Shown here in pieces: positions 1-5,459 of a stretch of 7,310 nt of DNA (its first letter is position 1; each line of letters starts with the position of its first letter). A model generated the notes under the pieces. That model saw only the letters and a program-made list of their open reading frames with translations, ran no database searches and was not told the DNA's origin. Position numbers and translations under genes: made by a program. Origin of the DNA: an uncultured Steroidobacteraceae bacterium (GTDB taxonomy: Bacteria > Pseudomonadota > Gammaproteobacteria > Steroidobacterales > Steroidobacteraceae); NCBI GenBank assembly GCA_955652795.1, contig CATPBQ010000209.1, positions 1-7,310 on the forward strand, written 5' to 3'.

Positions 1-1028
1 GCCGCGAATACCTCGTGTCCATCAAGGGGCCGCTGACGACTCCGATCGGTGGCGGCATCCGCTCGCTCAACGTAGCCCTGCGGCAGATGCTCGACCTGTT
101 CGTGTGCCTGCGCCCGGTGCGCTGGTTCAAGGGCGTGCCCTCGCCCGTCAAGCACCCCGAGAAGGTCGACATGGTCATCTTCCGTGAGAACACCGAGGAC
201 ATCTATACCGGTATCGAATTCGAGGCCGGCACCCCCGACAACCACAAGTTTCTCGAGCTGTTCCGCCAGGCCTTCCCCAAGGCCTACGCCAAGATCCGCT
301 TCCCGGAAAGCTCCGGCATCGGCATCAAGCCGGTGTCGAAGGAGGGGTCGGAGCGTCTTATCCGCTCGGCGATCGCCTACGCCCTCGCCCATAAACGCAA
401 GACTCTGACGCTCGTCCACAAGGGCAATATCCAGAAGTTCACCGAAGGCGCGTTCCGCAACTGGGGCTATCAGCTCGCCGAGCGTGAGTTTGCGTCCCAC
501 ACCTACACCTGGGAGCAGTGGGAGCGCACCAAGGCGGCCCGGGGTGAGAAGGACGCGAACGCGGAAATGGACGCGGCCAGGAAGGCCGGACGCATCCTCA
601 TCAAGGACGCAATCGCCGACATCACGCTGCAGCAGGTGCTGACGCGCCCCGAGGACTTCGACATCATCGCAACAACCAATCTCAACGGCGACTATCTCTC
701 GGATGCGCTGGCGGCGCAGGTCGGCGGCATCGGCATTGCCCCGGGCGGCAATATCAACTACCTCACCGGGCACGCGGTGTTCGAGGCCACGCACGGCACG
801 GCGCCCAAGTATGCGAATCTCGACAAGGTGAACCCGGGCTCGCTGATTCTCTCCGGAGAGATGATGTTCCGTTACATGGGTTGGGTCGAGGCAGCCGATG
901 CCATCATCGGCGCCATGGACCGGACGATCGCGCAGAAAGTGGTCACCTACGACTTCGCACGGCTCATGGAAGGCGCACAGGAAGTGTCGACCAGCGCGTT
1001 TGGCGACGCGCTGATCCGCAATCTCTAG
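1..1028 (+). CDS. icd: NADP-dependent isocitrate dehydrogenase, 5'-truncated by window edge
   Basis: Converts isocitrate to 2-oxoglutarate and CO2 with NADP in the TCA cycle (cytosolic homodimer). The reading frame is open from base 3, so the start lies outside; by alignment from memory with E. coli Icd about 90 residues are missing. Numbering from the GTG at 15, the substrate motif GGGIRSLN holds Ser17 (codon 63-65), equivalent to the AceK target Ser113, with Arg23, Arg33 and Arg57 matching R119, R129 and R153. Tyr64 and Lys136 match the catalytic Tyr160 and Lys230. Asp202, Asp226 and Asp230 match the metal-binding D283, D307 and D311. Lys265/Tyr266 and Tyr312/Arg316 are the NADP-selecting pairs, so NADP rather than NAD is expected. 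Residues 160-193 form a longer loop than in E. coli, resembling the Bacillus-type enzyme. It heads a run with the Nudix gene and aceK. Identity is certain; only the N-terminus is unknown. Confidence 0.97.
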   Translation, partial: REYLVSIKGPLTTPIGGGIRSLNVALRQMLDLFVCLRPVRWFKGVPSPVKHPEKVDMVIFRENTEDIYTGIEFEAGTPDNHKFLELFRQAFPKAYAKIRFPESSGIGIKPVSKEGSERLIRSAIAYALAHKRKTLTLVHKGNIQKFTEGAFRNWGYQLAEREFASHTYTWEQWERTKAARGEKDANAEMDAARKAGRILIKDAIADITLQQVLTRPEDFDIIATTNLNGDYLSDALAAQVGGIGIAPGGNINYLTGHAVFEATHGTAPKYANLDKVNPGSLILSGEMMFRYMGWVEAADAIIGAMDRTIAQKVVTYDFARLMEGAQEVSTSAFGDALIRNL

Positions 1029-1048
1029 GCGCTGCGGCCGATGCGCCT
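1027..1048 (+). promoter_or_regulatory. Short hairpin in the icd-Nudix gap
   Basis: A perfect 6-base inverted repeat, AGGCGC (1027-1032) and GCGCCT (1043-1048), encloses a 10-base loop. Its left arm contains the last two bases of the icd stop codon and its right arm ends three bases before the Nudix ATG at 1052. No U-tract follows, so it is not a classical terminator. It could lower readthrough or translation of the downstream genes, or mark an mRNA processing point. The inverted repeat is seen directly; the role is inferred, and short stems arise easily in DNA this GC-rich. Confidence 0.35.
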
Positions 1049-1051
1049 GTC

Positions 1052-1690
1052 ATGAGCGGTCCGGTGGGCGCGCACACGGCAACCCTGCTCGAGTGGGCGC
1101 GCAAGCTGCAGGCGATCGCGCAGAACGGGCTTACCTTCAGCCGCGATCCGTTCGATCGCGAACGCTACACCCAGCTGCAGGGGCTGGCGGCCGACATGCT
1201 GTCTGTCGAGCTGCAAATTCCCGCCGTCCGGGCGCGCACCATCTGGGAAGATGAACGCGGCTATGCCACGCCCAAAGTCGACGTGCGCGGTGGCGTCTTC
1301 GACGGCGATCAGGTGCTGCTGGTACGCGAACGCAGCGATGGGCGGTGGACTGTGCCGGGCGGCTGGGTGGACGTGAACGATGCGCCCTCCGAGGCGGTGG
1401 CGCGCGAGATCCACGAGGAGTCCGGCTATCGCGCCCGCGCCGTCAAGCTCGCCGCCCTGGTGGACAAGAACCGGCATCCGCATCCGCCGGGCGTGCATCA
1501 CATCTACAAGCTGTTCTTCGTGTGCGAGCTCACCGGCGGCAGCCCCCTCGCCGGCCACGAAACCGACGCGGTAGCGTTTTTTCCGGTGCACGCCCTGCCG
1601 GAGCTGTCCACGGGCCGTGTCCTGGGCCCACAGATCGAGCGGCTGTACGAGCACCGGCTCAACCCAGGCCTGCCGACCGACTTCGATTGA
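1052..1690 (+). CDS. Nudix hydrolase with N-terminal helical domain (CDP-choline/ADP-ribose pyrophosphatase-like)
   Basis: A 212-residue cytosolic Nudix enzyme expected to cleave a nucleoside diphosphate linked to another moiety. Residues 1-60 form a helical N-terminal domain (WARKLQAIAQNGLTF, then DPFDRERY) typical of the Nudix_hydro_N group, which includes the Bacillus CDP-choline pyrophosphatase called CDP-Chase. The catalytic Nudix box runs from Gly104 to Tyr126, with R118, E119, E122, E123 and G125 in place; box position 7 is Asp110 instead of the common Glu. The preceding GGWVDV is characteristic of this group. The ATG at 1052 was chosen because the N-terminal domain begins there; the same frame stays open upstream into icd only as overlap. 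No good Shine-Dalgarno precedes it. It lies 23 bases after icd and 15 before aceK, so it is probably co-transcribed. Family is sure; substrate is not (CDP-choline, ADP-ribose or others). Confidence 0.9.
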   Translation: MSGPVGAHTATLLEWARKLQAIAQNGLTFSRDPFDRERYTQLQGLAADMLSVELQIPAVRARTIWEDERGYATPKVDVRGGVFDGDQVLLVRERSDGRWTVPGGWVDVNDAPSEAVAREIHEESGYRARAVKLAALVDKNRHPHPPGVHHIYKLFFVCELTGGSPLAGHETDAVAFFPVHALPELSTGRVLGPQIERLYEHRLNPGLPTDFD

Positions 1691-1706
1691 GGGCCCGCAG
1701 TCCTCA
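1688..1706 (+). promoter_or_regulatory. aceK ribosome binding site inside a stop-to-start hairpin
   Basis: The only Shine-Dalgarno-like sequence before aceK is GAGGG at 1689-1693, overlapping the Nudix stop TGA (1688-1690). TGAGG (1688-1692) is an exact inverted complement of CCTCA (1702-1706), with one further G-T pair inside, and the right arm includes the A of the aceK ATG. The ribosome site and start could therefore be paired in the mRNA and be opened by ribosomes finishing the Nudix gene, which would couple aceK translation to it. Pairing is read from sequence; the regulatory effect is inference. Confidence 0.4.
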
Positions 1707-3448
1707 TGTCCGGCTCCGCTGACGCAGCTTCCGCATTGGCGCAGGACTGCGCCCGGCAGCTCGTGGATGCATTCGCCCATTACAATGCCGAGTTCCGCAC
1801 CATCACGCGCCGCGCGCCGCTGCGCTTCGACGCACGCGACTGGCGCGGCAGCCAGCAGGACGCCATCGAGCGCATCGGGCTCTACGACCGCTTCGTAAAG
1901 CAGACGATCGCGGAGCTTCGCCTCAGGCTCGGGGCGCAGGCGCTCAATCGCGACCTGTGGCGGCAGATCCATGGCGCGTTCGCCGCGCGGATCACGGAAC
2001 TGCCGGACCCGGAGTTCACCAAGACCTTCTTCAGCTCCATCAGCCGCAGGCTGTTCGGCACGGTGGGCGTCGCAGCTGACATCGAGTTTATCGCCACCGA
2101 TCTGGATCCGCTGGCGAAACTGCATTCCGCGGTGGGCACCAACACCTACGTCAATCATGGCTCCATGTCGCTGCTGTTCGAGGATCTGCTGGGGGACGTG
2201 CGCTTCCGCTCGCCGTGGCGCGATCTCGACAACAGCATCGCGCACGTCGCCGCCGAGGTGCGCGCCCACCTGCCCGCCAGCAAGCAACGGCGCGATGTCG
2301 AGCGGGTCGAGGTGATCCGGCCGGTCTTCTACCAGATCTCGCGCGCCTATATCGTCGGCCGCGTGGTGGGGCGCGAGTTCGTGTTGCCGCTGGTGATCGC
2401 GCTCAAGAACACCGACAGCGGCGTGCTGGTGGATGCCGTGATGCTCGCGGAAGACGACGTCAGCATCGTGTTCAGCTTCTCCCGCTCCTACTTCCACGTC
2501 GATCTCGAGCGCGTCGCCGAGGCCGTGGTGTTCCTGAAGTCGATCATGCCGCGCAAGCCGGTGAGCGAGCTGTTCACCGTGCTGGGGCGCGCCAAGCAGG
2601 GCAAGACCGAGCGTTACCGCGAGCTGATGCGCCACCTCGAGCACACCCAGGATCTGTTCGCGCACGCGCCCGGCGAGCGCGGCCTGGTCATGGTGTGCTT
2701 CACCCTGCCCTCCTTCGACGTCGTCTTCAAGGTGATCCGCGACCGCTTTGCCCACCCCAAGACCGTGCTGCGCGAAGAGGTGCTCGCCAAGTATCAGATG
2801 GTCTTCATCCACGACCGGGCCGGACGGCTGGTGGACGCCCAGGAATTCCGGCGCCTGCGCTTCCCGCGCGCGCGCTTTGCTCCCGAGCTGCTGCAGGAGC
2901 TGCGGCGCGAAGCGGCACACACCGTGCACGACGACGGCGCGGACCTGGCGTTCGATCACATGTATATCGAGCGGCGCATGACGCCGCTGAACCTGTTCAT
3001 GCGCAGCGCGCCCGCCGAAGATGCCGACCGCGTGGTGCTTGATTACGGACAGTGCATCCGCGATCTCGCCTACACCAACATCTTTCCGGGTGACCTGCTG
3101 CTGAAGAATTTCGGTGTCACGCGCCACGGACGCGTGATCTTCTACGACTACGACGAGCTGTGCCGGGTCACCGACTGCAACTTTCGCGACCTGCCGCAGC
3201 CTACCAACCACGAGGATGAGATGCGCGGCGAAGCCTGGTTCTACGTGGCTGAGAACGACGTGTTCCCGGAGTCATTCATTCAGTTCCTGGGTTTCAACGA
3301 CGCCCAGCGCGCCGCACTGCTGCGCCTGCACGGGGAGATTCTCACCGCGGCGTTCTGGCGCGGCGTACAGCAGCGGCTCGCCGAGGGTGAGATCGTGGAG
3401 GTGTTGCCCTACCATCCGCACCGCGTGCGGGTGGCGGGGAGCCTGTGA
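1706..3448 (+). CDS. aceK: Isocitrate dehydrogenase kinase/phosphatase AceK
   Basis: Bifunctional cytosolic enzyme that phosphorylates Icd on its active-site serine (inactivation) and removes the phosphate again, controlling flux between the TCA cycle and the glyoxylate bypass. At 580 residues it is the usual length (E. coli 578). Residues 1 to about 315 are the AceK-specific regulatory domain; the rest is the kinase-like domain. Visible landmarks, all at a constant offset of 6 from E. coli, are the ATP loop APGERG (321-326), Lys342 (K336), Asp377 (D371, needed for phosphatase activity), Asp463 and Asn468 in FPGDLLLKNFG (D457, N462), and Asp481/Asp483 in YDYDE (D475, D477). The ATG at 1706 gives a family-like N-terminus. 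It follows the Nudix gene by 15 bases and converges on the superoxide dismutase gene. The location beside icd, rather than after aceB-aceA, is the notable feature. No damage is visible. Confidence 0.98.
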   Translation: MSGSADAASALAQDCARQLVDAFAHYNAEFRTITRRAPLRFDARDWRGSQQDAIERIGLYDRFVKQTIAELRLRLGAQALNRDLWRQIHGAFAARITELPDPEFTKTFFSSISRRLFGTVGVAADIEFIATDLDPLAKLHSAVGTNTYVNHGSMSLLFEDLLGDVRFRSPWRDLDNSIAHVAAEVRAHLPASKQRRDVERVEVIRPVFYQISRAYIVGRVVGREFVLPLVIALKNTDSGVLVDAVMLAEDDVSIVFSFSRSYFHVDLERVAEAVVFLKSIMPRKPVSELFTVLGRAKQGKTERYRELMRHLEHTQDLFAHAPGERGLVMVCFTLPSFDVVFKVIRDRFAHPKTVLREEVLAKYQMVFIHDRAGRLVDAQEFRRLRFPRARFAPELLQELRREAAHTVHDDGADLAFDHMYIERRMTPLNLFMRSAPAEDADRVVLDYGQCIRDLAYTNIFPGDLLLKNFGVTRHGRVIFYDYDELCRVTDCNFRDLPQPTNHEDEMRGEAWFYVAENDVFPESFIQFLGFNDAQRAALLRLHGEILTAAFWRGVQQRLAEGEIVEVLPYHPHRVRVAGSL

Positions 3449-3470
3449 GCGAAGCGGCGCGGCTCGCTCA
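3446..3470. terminator. Symmetric inverted repeat spanning the convergent stops of aceK and sodB
   Basis: TGAGCGA (3446-3452) and TCGCTCA (3464-3470) form a perfect 7-base inverted repeat with an 11-base GC-rich loop. The first three bases are the aceK stop codon and the last three, read on the - strand, are the sodB stop codon, so one palindrome carries both stops and fills the 19-base gap. A hairpin would form in transcripts from either side, so it may act as a bidirectional terminator or 3'-end protector. There is no T-run on either strand, so intrinsic termination would be weak. Confidence 0.45.
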
Positions 3471-4142
3471 GCGCACGCTCAGGCGAGCGCGGTCGGTCTC
3501 GGTCACGGTGCGGGCGCGCGCGGCGCGCGGGTCGGAGTTCACCGCCAGGTCCGCGAGCGTGCGATTGGCGAAATCCCAGTTGACCAGCTCCTCGAGGAAC
3601 GCGGTGACATAGGCGGCGCGGCGGTTCTGGTGATCCAGGTAGTAGGCGTGTTCCCACAGGTCGAGCGCCAGGATCGCCGTGTCACCGCGCACCAGCGGCG
3701 TGCCGGCGTTGCTGGTCACGACGATCTCGAGCGCACCGGCCCGCCACACCAGCCACAACCAGCCGCTGCCAAATTGAGCGTTGGCGGCCTCCTTGAATTC
3801 GCGCGCGAAGCGCTCGTACGAGCCGAAGCGCGTGCGGATCTGCTCGCCGACCGGCCCGTACGCCGCGCCGCCGCCGCGGGGGCGCATCGAGCGCCAGAAC
3901 AGATTGTGATTCCAGACTTCCGCGGCGTAGCGATACAGCACGTGTTGCGCCGGATTGCGTTCGGTTACACGAATCAACTCATCCAGAGGCAACGCCTCAA
4001 GCGCGCTGCCGCGCACCAGCGCCAGCATGCGGTCGAAGCACACGCGCTGGTGCCGCAGGAAGTGGAACACCAGCGTGTCCCGCGACATGGCGGGCTCGAG
4101 ATCGGCGAAGTTGTAGGGAATCGCGGGAGACTCGATGCTCAT
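3468..4142 (-). CDS. sodB: Iron-type superoxide dismutase, divergent second sphere
   Basis: A 224-residue member of the Fe/Mn superoxide dismutase family, which converts superoxide to peroxide and oxygen. The metal ligands are His27, His79, Asp161 and His165 (motifs VFHF, VWNH and DLWEH). FGSGWLWL (124-131) and TSNAGTPL (143-150) are family hallmarks, and Ala146 in the latter is the iron-type residue. The ATG at 4142 has a strong Shine-Dalgarno and matches the SodB N-terminus (MSIESPAIPY); the frame runs back to a TTG at 4196, which adds 18 unmatched residues. Oddities: the usual HYGKHHQTYV is HFLRHQRVCF, aligning Cys35 with the gateway Tyr34; Glu75 stands at the Gln69 position; a 5-residue insertion precedes it; and an Arg-rich tail of about 25 residues extends past the usual end. 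Family is certain. Full dismutase activity and metal preference are not. Confidence 0.9.
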   Translation of the reverse strand: MSIESPAIPYNFADLEPAMSRDTLVFHFLRHQRVCFDRMLALVRGSALEALPLDELIRVTERNPAQHVLYRYAAEVWNHNLFWRSMRPRGGGAAYGPVGEQIRTRFGSYERFAREFKEAANAQFGSGWLWLVWRAGALEIVVTSNAGTPLVRGDTAILALDLWEHAYYLDHQNRRAAYVTAFLEELVNWDFANRTLADLAVNSDPRAARARTVTETDRARLSVR

Positions 4143-4148
4143 GAGGCG

Positions 4149-4157
4149 TCCTTCCTC
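4149..4157 (-). promoter_or_regulatory. sodB ribosome binding site
   Basis: On the - strand GAGGAAGGA ends six bases before the ATG at 4142, an excellent Shine-Dalgarno. It decides the start against the upstream in-frame TTG at 4196, which has no properly spaced site. Confidence 0.8.
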
Positions 4158-4165
4158 AACGCGGC

Positions 4166-4191
4166 TGTGCCCGCGCACAACGGCGATTGTA
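4166..4191 (-). promoter_or_regulatory. Candidate sodB promoter -10 box and leader hairpin
   Basis: The 139 bases between sodB and the upstream PLP enzyme gene are the longest noncoding stretch in the window and could hold a separate sodB promoter. TACAAT on the - strand (4191-4186) matches the -10 consensus at five of six positions, but no convincing -35 lies 16-18 bases upstream. A start about seven bases downstream would leave a leader of roughly 35-40 bases containing a small hairpin, TGTGC (4179-4175) with GCACA (4170-4166). No Fur or OxyR site was recognised. This is tentative. Confidence 0.25.
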
Positions 4192-4230
4192 CTCAACCTT
4201 GATGCGGTCCGCGTGCAGGGGCGGCGATTG
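4181..4230. repeat. Pair of 9-base direct repeats upstream of sodB
   Basis: CGGCGATTG occurs at 4181-4189 and again at 4222-4230 (CAATCGCCG on the - strand), with starts 41 bases apart, close to four helical turns. The sodB-proximal copy overlaps the candidate -10 box. The spacing would suit a regulator binding two sites on one DNA face, but two copies of a 9-mer can be chance. Confidence 0.25.
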
Positions 4231-4257
4231 CGCCTGGAGCTCGGCCTTCACCGTATA

Positions 4258-4275
4258 ACGCACTGCGGCGTGCGT
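4258..4275 (-). terminator. Inverted repeat just after the PLP enzyme stop codon
   Basis: Read on the - strand, ACGCAC (4275-4270), a 6-base loop and GTGCGT (4263-4258) form a perfect 6-base stem beginning seven bases past the stop codon. It is followed by TATACGG rather than a T-run, so it would be a weak or Rho-assisted terminator or a 3'-end stabiliser. Its position suggests that transcription of the upstream three-gene run may partly end here before sodB. Confidence 0.35.
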
Positions 4276-4281
4276 CACGAC

Positions 4282-5448
4282 CTAAGCGGCGGCGAGGGCG
4301 CGGTCGAGGTCCTCGAGCAGGTCATCCGGGTCCTCCAGCCCGATCGACAGCCGCACCGTACCCTCGGTAATGCCGGATATTCTCTGCTGATCCGCGCTCA
4401 GCTCCCGGCCACCCATCATCTGCTGCGTCACCACCAGCGACTCGGTGGAACCGACACTGGCGGCGAGCGCAAACAGCGCGAGCGTGTCGGCGAAGCGCCG
4501 CGCCGCGGGCCCGCCGCCCGTGAGGTCGAAGCTGACGATGGTGCCGAAGTCGCGCATCTGCCGCGCGGCCAGGGTGTGCTGAGGATGCGTGGGCAGCCCC
4601 GGGTAGTGCACGCGCGCCACCGCGGGATGTGCGGCGAGGTGCTGCGCGATGCGCGCCGCGCTGGCGCTTTGCGCCTGGTAGCGCACGAAGTAGGTTTTCA
4701 GTCCCCGCAGGATCAGGAACGCGGCGTGCGGGTCGAGCGTGCCGCCCAGGGTGCCGAAATCGGTGCGCATGGCGCGGATGAGCTCGGCGCGCGCGATGAC
4801 GGCCCCGCCCATGACGTCGCCGGTGCCGGAGGCGTACTTGGTCAGGCTGTGAACGAACACGTCCACATCGTAGTCGCCGTGCTGGTGAAACCCGGCAAAG
4901 GTGTTGTCCATGACGGCAAGCGCGCCCGCCGCACGGGCGAGGCGCGTGAGCGCGCCGATGTCAGCGATCTTGGTGAGCGGGTTGGTCGGGCTCTCGAAGA
5001 ACACCAGGCGTGTGGGCTGCGCCGCGAGCGTGCGTTCCACGCCCGCGAGATCTTCGATGGACAGCATGGTATGTGCCACGCCGAACCGGCCGAGCAGGCG
5101 GCGGATGAGATAACGGCTCGGGTTGTAGGTCTCGACGAAGCAGATGATGTGGTCACCCTGCCTGGTTAGCGTGAGCAGCGTCTGGGAGATCGCTGCGACG
5201 CCGGAGGCGGTAACCAGGCATTCCTCACGCCCCTGCAGCTCCGCCAGCAGCTGCTCGAGTTGGCGCGTGGTGGGGTTCGAGGTGCGCGTGTAGAAGAAGC
5301 CCGGACGCTCGCCACGCAGGTAACGTTCGGTATCCTCGAGCGTGTCGAACTCGAATTTGACCGTCTGGTAGATCGGCGCCACCAGCGCATGGTTGCCGGG
5401 CGGAAGCTCGACCGTGGGTGGATGGTTGACGCGAGTGGACTTTTTCAT
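4282..5448 (-). CDS. Trans-sulfuration-family PLP enzyme (cystathionine synthase/lyase-like), specificity unresolved
   Basis: A 388-residue fold-type I PLP enzyme of the Cys/Met metabolism family, which includes cystathionine gamma-synthase, beta- and gamma-lyase, methionine gamma-lyase and O-acyl-homoserine sulfhydrylase. Visible residues: Tyr53 and Arg55 in YTRTSNPTT (phosphate contact from the partner subunit), Ser82-Gly83, Tyr108 (stacks on PLP), Asp181 in MDNTF (pyridine nitrogen), the Schiff-base Lys204 in SLTKY, and Arg366 in VRLSIGLED (substrate carboxylate). Length is normal (E. coli MetB 386). Departures from the usual pattern: YNPSR after Tyr108 where synthases and gamma-lyases have YGGT, GTGD after the lysine instead of GHSD, a loop about two residues shorter before it, and MMGGRELS where MTH-type sequences are usual. 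The start ATG has an AGGAA site overlapping the upstream stop. Pairing with a methionine aminotransferase points to sulfur amino acid metabolism; I would not assign metB, metC or metZ from sequence alone. Confidence 0.88.
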   Translation of the reverse strand: MKKSTRVNHPPTVELPPGNHALVAPIYQTVKFEFDTLEDTERYLRGERPGFFYTRTSNPTTRQLEQLLAELQGREECLVTASGVAAISQTLLTLTRQGDHIICFVETYNPSRYLIRRLLGRFGVAHTMLSIEDLAGVERTLAAQPTRLVFFESPTNPLTKIADIGALTRLARAAGALAVMDNTFAGFHQHGDYDVDVFVHSLTKYASGTGDVMGGAVIARAELIRAMRTDFGTLGGTLDPHAAFLILRGLKTYFVRYQAQSASAARIAQHLAAHPAVARVHYPGLPTHPQHTLAARQMRDFGTIVSFDLTGGGPAARRFADTLALFALAASVGSTESLVVTQQMMGGRELSADQQRISGITEGTVRLSIGLEDPDDLLEDLDRALAAA

Positions 5449-5454
5449 GATCCG

Positions 5455-5459
5455 TTCCT
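5455..5459 (-). promoter_or_regulatory. Ribosome binding site overlapping the upstream stop codon
   Basis: On the - strand AGGAA lies six bases before the ATG at 5448. Its first two bases are the last two of the aminotransferase stop codon TAG (5460-5458). Termination and initiation are thus only nine bases apart, which favours translational coupling of the two PLP enzymes. Confidence 0.7.

Noticed and set aside
881..1051. Upstream extension of the Nudix frame to a TTG at 881 inside icd
   Set aside because: The added 57 residues overlap the conserved end of icd in another frame and resemble nothing. The family N-terminus begins at the ATG at 1052.
1041..1055. A four-codon leader frame (ATG at 1041, stop TGA at 1053) overlapping the Nudix start
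   Set aside because: It is too short to judge, has no ribosome site, and is most likely chance, although an overlapping stop and start could in principle favour reinitiation.
1389..1456. Asp at Nudix box position 7 as a possible catalytic defect
   Set aside because: Members of this Nudix subgroup vary at that position, and the metal-binding REUxEE glutamates are all present, so no loss of activity is implied.
1025..3211. A 728-codon open frame on the - strand opposite aceK and the Nudix gene
   Set aside because: It lies antisense to two well-supported genes, is rich in His, Arg, Gln, Val and Ala with no recognisable domain, and is the pattern expected opposite GC-rich coding DNA. The opposing aceK matches its family throughout.
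4143..4196. Upstream TTG start for the superoxide dismutase
   Set aside because: It adds 18 residues not found in the family and lacks a spaced ribosome site, whereas the ATG at 4142 has a strong one and a matching N-terminus.
3216..4202. A 328-codon + strand frame running from the end of aceK through the sodB region
   Set aside because: It overlaps aceK in another frame and is antisense to the superoxide dismutase. The translated sequence is low-complexity and resembles no family.
4135..5169. A 344-codon open frame on the + strand across the trans-sulfuration enzyme
   Set aside because: It is antisense to a gene with a full set of PLP-binding residues and shows no domain of its own.
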